From Rubellimicrobium arenae (GTDB lineage: Bacteria > Pseudomonadota > Alphaproteobacteria > Rhodobacterales > Rhodobacteraceae): a DNA stretch of 64,000 bases. This document shows positions 19,164 to 28,027 of this stretch, one piece after another. Location: positions 1-64,000 of the forward strand of contig NZ_JAFMST010000016.1 of NCBI RefSeq assembly GCF_017916275.1, written 5' to 3'. Made by a program: the position numbers and the translations under genes. The notes under the pieces are model-generated. The model had not been told where the DNA came from. It saw only the letters and a list, made by a program, of their open reading frames with translations, and searched no databases. Positions within the stretch are counted from its first letter, which is position 1, and each line of letters begins with the position of its first letter.

Positions 19164-20168
19164 TCAGGGTGCCGCAACGGTCGCGTCCCGGCTGCTGCCC
19201 AGCACATCCGAGATCTCGAAAAGGGCGGGCCCGATCAGGATGATGAGCAGCGGCGGCACCGTCAGCAGCATCGTGGCCAAGGTCATCTTGGTGGGCAGGG
19301 TATTGGCCTTCTCCTCGGCCCGCATGACGCGCTTGTCCCGCATCTCGGACGCATGGACGCGCAAGGCGTCCGCGATCGTCGTGCCGAACTGCTGGGACTG
19401 GATGAGGACGGTGACAAAGCTCGAGATGTCGAGGACCCCGCAGCGTTCGGCCATGTCGCGGAGCACGTCGGACTTGTCCTTGCCGGCCTTCAGCTCATGG
19501 GAGACCAGCTCGAACTCCCGGGCTAGGTCGGGCGCGCCCGCCCCAAGCTCTTGGGCGACGCGGAGAATCGCCTGGTCGAGCGACTGGCCCGCCTCCACGC
19601 AGACGAGCATCATGTCGAGACTGTCCGGGAAGGCGTTGGTGACAGCCTCCTTGCGCTCGGCCTGACGGCGGGTGACCCAGTACTTGGGCAGCAGGTAGCC
19701 GATGATGCCGGGCAAAAGGAGGCGCAGGACCAGCTGGCTGCTCGTGGCGGGGGGGCCGTCTCCTGCGGAGAGGTAGATCGTGTACGTAGTCCCGAGCCCG
19801 ACGGAGCCCAGCCCAAGCACCACCTGCAGGAAATAATAAAGCCTGACGGCGTCCTTGGAGCCGTAGCCGGCTTGCAGGAGCTTGAGGCGGATGGCCGAAT
19901 ATTCGCTGGCGCTCCGTGGCTCGAGGAACGTCGAGAACCGTTCCAGCTTGTCCGCACTGTCCGGGCGGCGCAGGGTGTCGCCGCCGGCTTCGGTCGTGTC
20001 CTGGGATTTCGGGGTGGTCAGCCGGTCGAAGGCGTCCCGTGGCCGGACCAGCAGCACGGGCAGGGCGACCAGGATCATGAGCAGGCCCAGGGCCCCGAGC
20101 AGGAGCATGGGACCGGACGGGCCAAGAGAGGCCTGCAGCCACGTCGTGATCAGGGCAAGAGCATGCAT
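19164..20168 (-). CDS. tadC: Tad pilus inner-membrane platform protein TadC
   Basis: This is a GspF/T2SSF-domain membrane protein of 334 residues. An N-terminal helix pair is followed by a cytoplasmic stretch (ERFSTFLEPRSASEYSAIRLKLLQAGYG). The T2SSF domain reads AFPDSLDMMLVCVEAGQSLDQAILRVAQELG and LRDMAERCGVLDISSFVTVLIQSQQFGTTIADALRVHASEMR, ending in C-terminal helices. With TadB it forms the platform on which the TadA ATPase acts. It starts 9 bp after the tadB stop. Confidence 0.94.
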   Translation of the reverse strand: MHALALITTWLQASLGPSGPMLLLGALGLLMILVALPVLLVRPRDAFDRLTTPKSQDTTEAGGDTLRRPDSADKLERFSTFLEPRSASEYSAIRLKLLQAGYGSKDAVRLYYFLQVVLGLGSVGLGTTYTIYLSAGDGPPATSSQLVLRLLLPGIIGYLLPKYWVTRRQAERKEAVTNAFPDSLDMMLVCVEAGQSLDQAILRVAQELGAGAPDLAREFELVSHELKAGKDKSDVLRDMAERCGVLDISSFVTVLIQSQQFGTTIADALRVHASEMRDKRVMRAEEKANTLPTKMTLATMLLTVPPLLIILIGPALFEISDVLGSSRDATVAAP

Positions 20169-20177
20169 TCCTCGGCC

Positions 20178-21146
20178 TCAGACCTTGATGTTCACGAGCG
20201 CGCGCATGACGATGACGTTCAGGATCAGCAAACCCGCAACGATCAGGCAGGCCGGAAGGAAGTAGGCACTGGTCCGGACCTTGTCGTAGTAGTGGGGGTC
20301 GGCCAGCTGGATGCCGACCAGCGCAACGACGGGAAAGGCCGAAAGAAAGGTGCCGGACCACTTGGCTTCGGCGGTGATGGCGCGCACCCGGCGGAACAGC
20401 CGGAAGCGGGCGCGGATCACCTTGGCGAGGTTGTCGAGGATCTCGACCAGGTTGCCGCCGGCTTCGGCCTGGATCGACACGGCCATGGCCAGGAACCGAA
20501 GATCCTGCAGGCCGATCCGCTCCGCCATGGCGCGGAGGCTTTCGCCAAGGTCGCGTCCATAGGCCGCTTCGTCCGAGATCACGCCCATCTCGGTTCCGAG
20601 GGGGGCGGGAATCTCGCGGGAGACGATCGCGAGCGAAGCGGAGAAGGGGTGCCCGACCCGGAGCGACCGGACCATGAGCTCGACCGCGTCCGGAAGTTGC
20701 TCCTCGATCATGGCAGCGCGCGTGCCGGCGCGGTTGCCGAGCCACAGCAGCACGAGGGCTGGACCCGTCGCCGCCGCGATCGCCGCCCGCAGGAGGAGCG
20801 ACATGTCCGTCGCAAGGGTCAGGACGCTCAGTGCCGCGACCGAAATCAGGGCCATCAGGCCGAGCAGCCGTCGTGGGGGGATCGCGATGTCCGCCCGGCG
20901 TGCCTGATCCGCCAGCAGGTCGTAGACGGGAACCCGCCGGACGGCCAGTTGCTGCGTCATCTCCTTGCGGAGCTGGTCCAAGGCCCCTTTGCGGTCCGTT
21001 CGTTCGCTGAGGAGGCCGAACCGGCGGTTGACCCGGCGATGTCCACGGATCTCGCGGCCGAACGCCGCAAGATAGGCGCCTTGCGTCAGGATCAGCACCG
21101 CCACCGCGATCAGCCCGTAGATCAGCGCCTCTGGCCAGCGGATCAT
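20178..21146 (-). CDS. tadB: Tad pilus inner-membrane platform protein TadB
   Basis: This GspF-type membrane protein has 322 residues. It begins with a helix ([20 protein letters not shown]), followed by a basic loop and a central helix pair. The T2SSF domain contains LPDAVELMVRSLRVGHPFSASLAIVSREI, GTEMGVISDEAAYGRDLGESLRAMAERIGLQDLRFLAMAVSIQAEAGGNLVEILDNL, and ends with C-terminal helices. The start overlaps the tadA stop as ATGA (21143-21146), so tadA and tadB are translationally coupled. Confidence 0.95.
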   Translation of the reverse strand: MIRWPEALIYGLIAVAVLILTQGAYLAAFGREIRGHRRVNRRFGLLSERTDRKGALDQLRKEMTQQLAVRRVPVYDLLADQARRADIAIPPRRLLGLMALISVAALSVLTLATDMSLLLRAAIAAATGPALVLLWLGNRAGTRAAMIEEQLPDAVELMVRSLRVGHPFSASLAIVSREIPAPLGTEMGVISDEAAYGRDLGESLRAMAERIGLQDLRFLAMAVSIQAEAGGNLVEILDNLAKVIRARFRLFRRVRAITAEAKWSGTFLSAFPVVALVGIQLADPHYYDKVRTSAYFLPACLIVAGLLILNVIVMRALVNIKV

Positions 21147-22579
21147 GACCGGTCTCCGCGTGTTTCGAAGATCGCGGCGGGGAGATCGTAGCCCCAGAGC
21201 CGGAATCTCTCGGCATAGTGGGAGCGCACGCCGGTTGCCGTGAAATGCCCGACGATAAGGCTATCGGCGGAGATCCCGGTCCGCTGGTAGCGGAACACCT
21301 CCTGCATCGACACGACGTCCCCGGCCAAGCCGGTGATCTCGGTGATGGAGGTCATCCGTCGGGAGCCATCCTGGAGGCGCGTCGTCTGCACGATCACGTT
21401 CACCGCCGAGGCGATCTGCGACCGGAGCGCCTTGATCGGCATCGTAATGCCCGCCATGGCGATCAAGTTCTCCAGGCGGCTCGTGGCGTCGCGTGGACTG
21501 TTGGCGTGGATGGTGGTCATCGAGCCGTCGTGCCCCGTGTTCATCGCCTGGAGCATGTCGATGACCTCCTCGCCCCGGGCTTCGCCCACGATGATGCGAT
21601 CCGGCCTCATGCGGAGGGCGTTCCGGAGGCAGTCGCGCGGGGTTACGGCCCCGCGGCCTTCGACGTTCGGCGGACGCGACTCCATCCGGGCGACATGGGT
21701 CTGCTGGAGCTGAAGCTCGGCCGTGTCCTCGATCGTGAGGATGCGCTCGTTGTCGTTGATGAAGGACGACAATGCGTTGAGCGCCGTCGTCTTGCCCGAA
21801 CCCGTCCCGCCCGAGACGATGATGTTCAACCGGGTGGACACGGCGGCCTGCAGATAGGCGGCCATCTCCTCCGTGAAGGCGCCGACGCGGACCAGTTCCT
21901 CGACCGAGAGCTTGTCCTTCTTGAACTTTCGGATCGACACCAGGGGACCATCCACCGCGACCGGCGGCACCATGGCGTTGAAGCGCGAGCCGTCGATCAG
22001 ACGGGCATCCACATAGGGGTTCGACTTGTCGACCCGGCGGCCCACGGCACTCACGATCCGGTCGATGATGCGGAGAAGATGCTTCTCGTCCTTGAACGTG
22101 ACATCGGTGAGCACGAGCCGGCCGCGCCGCTCCACGAAGATCTGATGGGGGCCGTTCACCAGGATGTCCGTGATGCTCTCGTCCTTGAGCAGAGCCTCAA
22201 GGGGGCCGAGGCCTTTCACCTCGTCGTAAAGGTCCTGGTTGAGCTGTGCCCGCTCCTCACGGGTGACGGCGATGCCCATCTGGTCGAGCGTTTCGCCCGC
22301 GATGTTCTGGATTTCGGCCCGCAGGTCGTGTTCCGTCGCCTTCTCGAGGGCCGCCAGGTTGAGGTTGTCGAGCAAGGCCCTGTGAAGCTCGATCTTCAGG
22401 TCCTGGAGCCGCTCCTTGCGCTTCTTGTCCTTGCTGTCCGCCGGCGACTCAGTCAGCCGGGATGCAGGCGGGCGGATGAGGGATTGTGGCGACCCTCCGG
22501 GCGTGGGGGCATTCATCTCGTCGTCTGGGGCCGGACGGTCGGGCGGCTGGCCCTCGGTCTTGCGGAACTTGGCGAACAT
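21143..22579 (-). CDS. tadA: Tad secretion ATPase TadA/CpaF
   Basis: TadA is the hexameric secretion ATPase of the GspE/VirB11 superfamily that powers assembly of Flp pili. The N-terminal region (about 1-100) is variable and charged. The family core includes [48 protein letters not shown], Walker [21 protein letters not shown], the Asp box [14 protein letters not shown], Walker [14 protein letters not shown] and the His box [22 protein letters not shown]. It has 478 residues. GAGG is six bases before the ATG. Confidence 0.97.
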   Translation of the reverse strand: MFAKFRKTEGQPPDRPAPDDEMNAPTPGGSPQSLIRPPASRLTESPADSKDKKRKERLQDLKIELHRALLDNLNLAALEKATEHDLRAEIQNIAGETLDQMGIAVTREERAQLNQDLYDEVKGLGPLEALLKDESITDILVNGPHQIFVERRGRLVLTDVTFKDEKHLLRIIDRIVSAVGRRVDKSNPYVDARLIDGSRFNAMVPPVAVDGPLVSIRKFKKDKLSVEELVRVGAFTEEMAAYLQAAVSTRLNIIVSGGTGSGKTTALNALSSFINDNERILTIEDTAELQLQQTHVARMESRPPNVEGRGAVTPRDCLRNALRMRPDRIIVGEARGEEVIDMLQAMNTGHDGSMTTIHANSPRDATSRLENLIAMAGITMPIKALRSQIASAVNVIVQTTRLQDGSRRMTSITEITGLAGDVVSMQEVFRYQRTGISADSLIVGHFTATGVRSHYAERFRLWGYDLPAAIFETRGDRS

Positions 22580-22604
22580 CTATGGCCTCGAACGGCGCGC
22601 GCGA

Positions 22605-23843
22605 TCAGGCGCGGATCTTCTGGGGGGCTAGGGTGGCGAGGTTGACCGTGTGAATGGATCGCGCCAGCTTGACGATCTCGCGACGCAGGGCACTCCGAGG
22701 GGCGGCCTCGGAAAGGGGAATGCCCTGATCGGCCGCCTCGGCGATCGCCCGGCCGCCATCCGGCAGTTGCAGCTCGATGGAGATGCCAAGCGACTCGGCC
22801 ATCCGTTTCACGCGCGAGCGGCCGTTGAGATCGGCAAAGCCGGGGGCACGGTTGAGAACGAAGCGGAGCTTGTCGAAGGGAAGTCCTTCGGAGGTCAGGG
22901 CCCGCTTGAGCCGAAGCGTGTTCTGGGCCGATCTCATGTCGATCTGGATCACGGCGAAGCACAGATGAGCCGCGTTCAGGACCGCTTCTCCCCAGTCGGA
23001 CATGGCGGAGGGCATGTCGATGACGATGTAGTCGAAGTTGACGCGGGCGGTCTCGATCAGGCGGGCGATCTCGGCCGACCCGACCAGATCCAGCGGAACG
23101 AGATCGAGTGGCGCCGTCAGGACATGCAGCCGTCCGTCGTAGGCCTGCAGCGCGGATCGCAGAGCCTCGCCGTCCATCCGGGCGGCATCCCCGAGGAGGT
23201 CCTGCACGGCCTCGCGACGGGGCAGGTCGAGGTAGGTGGCCACCGACCCGAACTGCAGACCAAGGTCGAGCAGGGCCACCCGAGGTGGCGGGGAGCCTCC
23301 GAGGCAGGCCAGCTCCCAAGCCAGATTGACGGCCAGCGTCGTACCCCCGGCCCCCCCGGCGAGAGAATAGACCGGGATAACGACCCCTGAATGTTCGCCC
23401 TGCGTGGGAGCGGCGGGGAGCTGGCCTTCGGCTACGGCCTTGGCGGCCCCATTCTTGCGCTTCGGCCGCGTCACCGCGCGGGCGAGCTCTCCTTCGGGGA
23501 GAGGATAGGGTATGAAGTCGTCCGCCCCTTCGCGCAGCAATTGGTGCAGGACCCTCGGCGTCACTTCCTCGGCGACGAGGATGACGCGGATTCCGCGCTG
23601 GCGTGCCGCCGCGATGACGGCCAGCACCGGGTCCAGGTCGGCCATGTCGAGGCCGTCGATGGCCAGAACCACGAAATCCAGCAACTCCGCGTCAGGCTGA
23701 TCAAGAAAGGTGGTCGCTTCGGCAAAGCCGAGATCGCCCCAGCGGTCCCCGACGGTCGCCTGCATGTCCTCGATCAGAAGATCGAACCGCTGTACGTCGC
23801 GACTGACCGTGCAGGCCACGATGGCAGGGGAATCGCTCAGCAT
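22605..23843 (-). CDS. cpaE: Tad pilus polar localisation ATPase-like protein TadZ/CpaE
   Basis: TadZ/CpaE proteins place the Tad machine at the pole. They combine a response-regulator-like N-terminus with a MinD/ParA-like domain. Here residues 1-125 form the receiver-like part and the ATPase-like part begins near residue 150. The Walker A position reads LAGGAGGTT (161-169). Both the signature Lys and the P-loop Lys of KGGxGKT are replaced, so nucleotide use may differ. Later MinD-like motifs remain (VALLDLGLQFGSVATYLDL, DYIVIDMPSAMSDW). The ATG at 23843 follows AGGAGGA and removes 105 unsupported codons. It has 412 residues. Confidence 0.9.
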   Translation of the reverse strand: MLSDSPAIVACTVSRDVQRFDLLIEDMQATVGDRWGDLGFAEATTFLDQPDAELLDFVVLAIDGLDMADLDPVLAVIAAARQRGIRVILVAEEVTPRVLHQLLREGADDFIPYPLPEGELARAVTRPKRKNGAAKAVAEGQLPAAPTQGEHSGVVIPVYSLAGGAGGTTLAVNLAWELACLGGSPPPRVALLDLGLQFGSVATYLDLPRREAVQDLLGDAARMDGEALRSALQAYDGRLHVLTAPLDLVPLDLVGSAEIARLIETARVNFDYIVIDMPSAMSDWGEAVLNAAHLCFAVIQIDMRSAQNTLRLKRALTSEGLPFDKLRFVLNRAPGFADLNGRSRVKRMAESLGISIELQLPDGGRAIAEAADQGIPLSEAAPRSALRREIVKLARSIHTVNLATLAPQKIRA

Positions 23844-24024
23844 CCCGATCCTCCTTGGAGTTTCGTCGGCCTGAGAGGTCCTCTCGACGGAAGGCCGGCT
23901 CTGGCGGCGGCGCATTTGTGAACCAGCGCAGGGTCGACCCTGGAGCAAGGACCAGCATCGGCTCCAGGGACACGGACGGCGCGCGCCCAGCACGGCGATT
24001 GCGCCCGGATGGGCCTGGTTCCAT

Positions 24025-24657
24025 TCATGGAGAGGTCTCGGATAGGGGAGCGGGCGGGGCCCCCTCCGTCCCGGCCGAGGCGACATAGTCCCGAAAGACG
24101 ATGGCCGCGTACTTGCCGTTAAGGACATCCGGGTGCGTTTCGACAAAGCCTGATACATCCGTGACGGTGCGCCGGTTGGCCATCTCGGGCGCTTGGGTCG
24201 CGATCAGCGGTTGTGTTTCACCCCTGGAGACCAGGGCCATGAGGCGGCTCGGCTCCACGCCTTGCGAAATAAGGAACGCGACGGCGGCCTGGGCGCGCTT
24301 CAGGCCGAGTTGCTGGTTGTAGGCCGCCGATCCGACCAGATCCGTGTGCCCGTACACCGCGAACCTGACTTCCGGAAACTGGCGGATGAACGACGCTTGC
24401 TGGGTCAGGACTGAACGGGCCTGCGCATCCAGGTCTGCCGAGTTGAACGCGAAGTTGATCGTGGTCGGAACGGTCGCGGCAAACCGGTTCGACAGCGAGA
24501 CAGCGTAGGAAAGCTGCCCCGATTGCGCCAAGACGTTCTGGGCCGTGGCGCCCCCCAGCCAGGCCGGTCCTGAACCGGCTTCCTCCGGGGCCATCCGGGT
24601 GCAGGCTGCGATGACGAACAGCAGGGTCGGGATCAGGCCGGTGATCGACGGTCTCAT
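24025..24657 (-). CDS. OmpA-family lipoprotein of the Tad locus
   Basis: A 210-residue protein with signal/lipobox (LLFVIAACTR) and an OmpA_C peptidoglycan-binding domain. The domain shows INFAFNSADLDAQARSVLTQQASFI, FAVYGHTDLVGSAAYNQQLGLKRAQAAVAFL and SRGETQPL, followed by ANRRTVTDV. Family members anchor complexes to the cell wall. It starts 8 bp after the rcpA secretin stop, so it is probably part of the outer-membrane pilus port. It is commonly seen in rhodobacteral Tad loci. A long upstream extension of the frame overlaps the secretin and is rejected. Confidence 0.88.
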   Translation of the reverse strand: MRPSITGLIPTLLFVIAACTRMAPEEAGSGPAWLGGATAQNVLAQSGQLSYAVSLSNRFAATVPTTINFAFNSADLDAQARSVLTQQASFIRQFPEVRFAVYGHTDLVGSAAYNQQLGLKRAQAAVAFLISQGVEPSRLMALVSRGETQPLIATQAPEMANRRTVTDVSGFVETHPDVLNGKYAAIVFRDYVASAGTEGAPPAPLSETSP

Positions 24658-24665
24658 GGCACCCC

Positions 24666-26087
24666 TCAATCCATCACGTAGCCGTATGAGCCGGAAAAGT
24701 CCTGGCGCGCGACTTCCCCGGCCCCCCCGGTCGAAGGGGCTCGGGAGGCGTCCACCCGACCGAACAGGAACATGTCGCGCTCGGATGGTGGCCGAACGCG
24801 GTCGGTCGGAAGGGCCAGTGCCTCCCCCCGGGTCGGCGTGACAAGATGTGGCGTCACGATGATCACCAGTTCTGTCTGGTCGCGCTGATATTCGGCGGAG
24901 CGGAACAATGCCCCCAGGACGGGAATGTCGCCCAGCCAAGGCACCTGGCCCTTGAGGTCGCGGAAGTCGTCGGACAGCAGGCCCGCAATGGCAAAGCTCT
25001 CGCCGTCGCGCATTTCCACCGTGGTGGAGGTTTCGCGCCGTCGGAACGCATCGATGGTGATGCCGTTCTGCGTCAGCCCGTTGGTCGGATCTATGGAGGA
25101 AACGGCCGCCTTCAGGTCGATGTTGATGAGATCACCGTCCACGACGCGTGGAACGAAGCTCAGTTCGACCCCGAACGGCTTGTAGTCGACGGTCACGCTG
25201 CCGCTGTCGTCCTGGGCGACCGGGACCGGATACTCGCCGCCGGCAAGGAAGCTGGCCTCCTGACCCGACAGGGCGGACAGGTTGGGCTCGGCCAGGGTGC
25301 GGACGACGCCCCGCTGCTCGAGCGCCTCAAGCAGCAGGCCGACTTCAAGGCCACCGGCGTTGAAACCAAAGAGCATCGCGCCGTTGTTGCTGTTCGCCGT
25401 GGGAAGTCGGCCGCCCAGGGCGTTGCCTAGGCCCGTCGACGTGACCCCCCTGCCGGCTCCCGCGGTGATGTCGAGCCCGCCCCCCAGCGTAGTCCCTTGC
25501 AATCCAAGGGATGAGGAAAGCGTCTTTGAGACCGATCGCTGCATTTCGGCGAAGCGAACCTGCAGCATCACCTGTTGCGTGCCACCGACGCTCAGGAGGT
25601 TCGAAACCCGGTCTGGCGCATAACGGTTGGCAAGCTCCAGGGCGCGGTCGAGATCGGCGGCGCTGTCCACCGTGCCGGAAAGCACGATGCCATCGTTGGC
25701 GGTCCGCACCTCGATGTGCTGGCCCGGAAGGATCTGCTGCAGCCTTTCCTTGAACTCGGCCACGTCCGGCGTCACCCGAACCTCGACGTTCGCTATCAGT
25801 GCGCCGTTCAGGCCGAGCAGTGTCAGCGTCGTACGGCCGGGCGCCTTGCCCAGCACATAGATGGTGCGGTCCGACAGGGACGAGATGTCCGCGATTCCGG
25901 GATTCGCGATGGACAGTTCCGTGAAGCGCACGTCCGATTCCACCACAATGGCCCGGTTCAACGGCACGTCCAACGGAGCCAGGATGGTCCCGGACACCAC
26001 GGTCAAGGTCTGCGCCCAGGCGAGCGGAACGGGGCCCAGGAATGCGACGGCGCTGATCATGGCCAAGACGCGGACGAGGGCGCGCAT
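24666..26087 (-). CDS. rcpA: Tad pilus outer-membrane secretin RcpA/CpaC
   Basis: This is a type II/III secretin forming the outer-membrane pore of the Flp pilus. The ATG at 26087 opens a signal peptide (MRALVRVLAMISAVAFLGPV, cleavage after AWA). Residues 30-110 match the BON/T2SS-T3SS N-terminal domain typical of CpaC (SELSIANPGIADISSLSDRTIYVLGKAPGRTTLTLLG-like). A second small domain follows, then the secretin domain (VMLQVRFAEMQRSVSKTL, LSALSGQEASFLAGGEYPVPV, IDLKAAVSSID, LVIIVTPHLVTPT). It has 473 residues. The 188 bp between rcpC and rcpA hold no supported gene. Confidence 0.95.
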   Translation of the reverse strand: MRALVRVLAMISAVAFLGPVPLAWAQTLTVVSGTILAPLDVPLNRAIVVESDVRFTELSIANPGIADISSLSDRTIYVLGKAPGRTTLTLLGLNGALIANVEVRVTPDVAEFKERLQQILPGQHIEVRTANDGIVLSGTVDSAADLDRALELANRYAPDRVSNLLSVGGTQQVMLQVRFAEMQRSVSKTLSSSLGLQGTTLGGGLDITAGAGRGVTSTGLGNALGGRLPTANSNNGAMLFGFNAGGLEVGLLLEALEQRGVVRTLAEPNLSALSGQEASFLAGGEYPVPVAQDDSGSVTVDYKPFGVELSFVPRVVDGDLINIDLKAAVSSIDPTNGLTQNGITIDAFRRRETSTTVEMRDGESFAIAGLLSDDFRDLKGQVPWLGDIPVLGALFRSAEYQRDQTELVIIVTPHLVTPTRGEALALPTDRVRPPSERDMFLFGRVDASRAPSTGGAGEVARQDFSGSYGYVMD

Positions 26088-26275
26088 GGTCGCGGCACCC
26101 TTCACCCACGACGGAGCGCCTTGGACCAAGTCGGCCTTGACCCGAGCAAGCCCCGACCTGCGCCGCGACCCTGCACCCGCCATCGGCCTTGGCGGCTGCC
26201 TGATGACGGTCATGGGCCCGGGGCCGCTGGCCAGAAAACACGGTGTGAGCAGTTCTTCCATCGCGGGCACAGTCA

Positions 26276-27142
26276 TCACGGTCCGGGACATGCCACTGGG
26301 GTGTCGATCACCTCGCCGGCCCGCCTTGTGCGCACCGTACAGACCTGCGGAGGGCTGGCCTCCTGGGGCACCCCGGGCGCGATCGGATCCTGCAGGTCGA
26401 GAAGGGCCTTCTGGTCGATTTCGATAGGTGCTGGGGCCGTGCTGTCAGCCCGTCCCACCAGTGCGAGAGAGAGGGAGCCCGAGGCTTGGGCCTGGGCCAG
26501 CTTGGCGACCTGGCGAGGCGTCACCGCGACGGTCACGTTGCTGGCTATCCCGACCTCCCGCGCCGTGTCGTCGGTGGACTGGTCGATGGCGACCAGCACA
26601 AGGCCGGATTCGATGAGTTGGGTGACCTGACGGGCGCCCCGGCCTTCGTCGTCGATCGATCCGGTCCAATAGACATCGACCCGGTCGCCGGGCCGAAGGA
26701 AGCCCGATACTCCCGTCGTTGCATTCACGCTGATGGCGAAGGCCCGCATGCCCTTGTCGAGTCGGCCGGTGATCCCGGTGTCCTGGCCAGGCTCGGTCAC
26801 CTTGCTCGTGAGGACGGGCTCGTTGGCCTCCATGGGGCGCAGCACGTGGCGAGGCATGTCCGGACCTTGCGGGAAAAGGTCCTTGTCGGTGCGGAAGACG
26901 CCATCGGGCAGGAAGGGCTCAACATAGCGGATCGGCCGGACATCGGCCGGGGTCAGCGCCTCGCCATAGGCGAGGGGACGACTGGCGGCGTAGATCTCAA
27001 CCGTCGGAACGGCCGTGGCCGCGGCCAGGCGCATCTCGGCAAGCTGGTTGGCCTGAGCCTCGAACTGGCTGCGGACCATGTAGATGGCGATCCCCGCAAG
27101 GCACATGCCGGCCAGCAGGACCAAGGCGAAAAGGCTTCTCAT
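26276..27142 (-). CDS. rcpC: Flp pilus assembly protein RcpC/CpaB
   Basis: This 288-residue protein has an N-terminal membrane helix (LFALVLLAGMCLAGIAIYMV). A SAF domain follows (ASRPLAYGEALTPADVRPI, then MEANEPVLTSKVTEPGQ). The CpaB family core is MRAFAISVNATTGVSGFLRPGDRVDV, ending with VTVAVTPRQVAKLAQAQASGSLSLALVGR. CpaB/RcpC is periplasmic and supports secretin assembly and passage of the pilus. AGGAGA precedes the ATG. It follows the second Flp-like pilin by 45 bp. Confidence 0.95.
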   Translation of the reverse strand: MRSLFALVLLAGMCLAGIAIYMVRSQFEAQANQLAEMRLAAATAVPTVEIYAASRPLAYGEALTPADVRPIRYVEPFLPDGVFRTDKDLFPQGPDMPRHVLRPMEANEPVLTSKVTEPGQDTGITGRLDKGMRAFAISVNATTGVSGFLRPGDRVDVYWTGSIDDEGRGARQVTQLIESGLVLVAIDQSTDDTAREVGIASNVTVAVTPRQVAKLAQAQASGSLSLALVGRADSTAPAPIEIDQKALLDLQDPIAPGVPQEASPPQVCTVRTRRAGEVIDTPVACPGP

Positions 27143-27187
27143 GGGTTCTCCTGGGGGACCCGCCCGGCAACGCGCCCGGCACTGACC

Positions 27188-27379
27188 TCAGCGGATTTCA
27201 TAGGAGGAGAGCTGATGGCCGACGCTTTCGGCCGGTTCGGTTGCCGCGTCCCTCAATCCGACCACAAGGGCCACGCCAAGACCCAGGAGAGCCGCCGTCA
27301 AGACGACCCAGTCCACCGTGACGGCGCCGTCCTCGTTCCGGCACAGGCCGCGAATGAGAGCAGTCGAGCGTGTGGTCAT
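27188..27379 (-). CDS. Second Flp-type pilin-like protein
   Basis: This small prepilin of 63 residues has a short basic leader (about 18 residues ending in NEDG) and then the processing site [23 protein letters not shown], a single hydrophobic helix. The usual Glu at position +5 of the mature pilin is replaced by Asp, as in the first pilin. The C-terminus (LRDAATEPAESVGHQL) differs from the first. Of the two adjacent ATG codons (27382 and 27379), the second is better spaced from AGGAGG. It lies after the hairpin at 27472-27504 and is probably less expressed than the first pilin. Confidence 0.85.
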   Translation of the reverse strand: MTTRSTALIRGLCRNEDGAVTVDWVVLTAALLGLGVALVVGLRDAATEPAESVGHQLSSYEIR

Positions 27380-27430
27380 CATGTCCCTCCTGGTCCGGAC
27401 AGTGGCTGATCGGACCATAGGGGAGCTTCG

Positions 27431-27445
27431 ATAATAACCCGTTAA
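27431..27445 (-). promoter_or_regulatory. Degenerate CtrA-type box before the second pilin gene
   Basis: On the minus strand TTAA (27445-27442) is followed after seven bases by TTAT (27434-27431), one mismatch from the TTAA-N7-TTAA CtrA pattern. It lies about 50 bases before the second pilin ATG. Flp pilin control by CtrA is known in Caulobacter; here it is only suggested. Confidence 0.25.
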
Positions 27446-27471
27446 GCGACCGCCCCGCCGTGGCGGTCCAG

Positions 27472-27504
27472 GCAAGAACAAGGGCCGCGCTATCGGCGCG
27501 GCCC
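27472..27504 (-). terminator. Intrinsic terminator/attenuator after the first flp gene
   Basis: On the minus strand GGGCCGCGC (27504-27496) and GCGCGGCCC (27490-27482) form a perfect 9-bp stem with loop CGATA, followed by TTGTTCTTG. It lies 25 bases after the stop of the first Flp gene and before the rest of the Tad locus. Partial termination here would make the major pilin more abundant than the assembly proteins. Confidence 0.75.
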
Positions 27505-27529
27505 CCGAATGTTTCACGCGGTCGGAGGC

Positions 27530-27709
27530 TCAGCCGACGCTGGTGTTGACCAGGTTGGTCTTGATGTCGGTCGCGAGGTCGTTCGCGCCCGTCCGCACCG
27601 AGCCGAGCACCAGGACGCCCAGGCCCACGATCGCGGCCGTCAGCACGACCCAGTCTACGGTCACGGCGCCGCTTTCATCGGAAAGGAAAGTCTTCATGAA
27701 GTCAGTCAT
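27530..27709 (-). CDS. flp: Flp-family major pilin (59 residues)
   Basis: This very short gene is the likely major Flp pilin. It has a leader MTDFMKTFLSDESG, then the processing site G/A and the helix AVTVDWVVLTAAIVGLGVL, then a polar tail (SVRTGANDLATDIKTNLVN). The prepilin peptidase (17221-17724) should cut after the Gly at position 14. Mature position +5 is Asp rather than Glu. AGGAGA lies in front of the ATG at 27709. It is the first gene of the Tad locus, has the divergent promoter region upstream and a terminator hairpin downstream. Confidence 0.92.
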   Translation of the reverse strand: MTDFMKTFLSDESGAVTVDWVVLTAAIVGLGVLVLGSVRTGANDLATDIKTNLVNTSVG

Positions 27710-28027
27710 GCGGGTCTCCTGGGGACAGTGCTGAGCTCGTCGTCATGCGGGGTCGCGTCGGAGCGGTCGTTTGGTTGCCCGCGCCCCACCGGTTAAGCTC
27801 CTAGAGGCGAGCAGATTCTGGCGAGAAGGTGTCGATCTTGCGGCGCATTGTCGGCCTTCCATTCGGTTTGCGATCATCTCGGTCGGGCTTGGCCAGCGAT
27901 CAGGGCCAAGTTCTGCGACGGACCGGGCCACCTTAGGCGCGTAGTAAGGATGTTCGATCAAGACTCCGGTCGAAGGAAACGGAGGGAACTGCTCCATGTC
28001 GAACGGTGTCAGGCTGCGTTGGCGGCG
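27710..28027. other. 318-bp divergent intergenic region between flp and the lytic transglycosylase
   Basis: It should hold the promoter of the Tad locus (minus strand) and that of the transglycosylase (plus strand). A single half-site CTTAACCGG (minus strand, near 27790-27798) resembles half of a CtrA box, but no second half is at the right spacing. An in-frame extension of the transglycosylase occupies 27848-28027 but looks non-coding. No gene is supported. Confidence 0.5.

Noticed and set aside
26088-26275. Upstream extension of the secretin frame as a small extra gene
   Set aside because: No family-like sequence; the internal ATG at 26087 starts a clear signal peptide.
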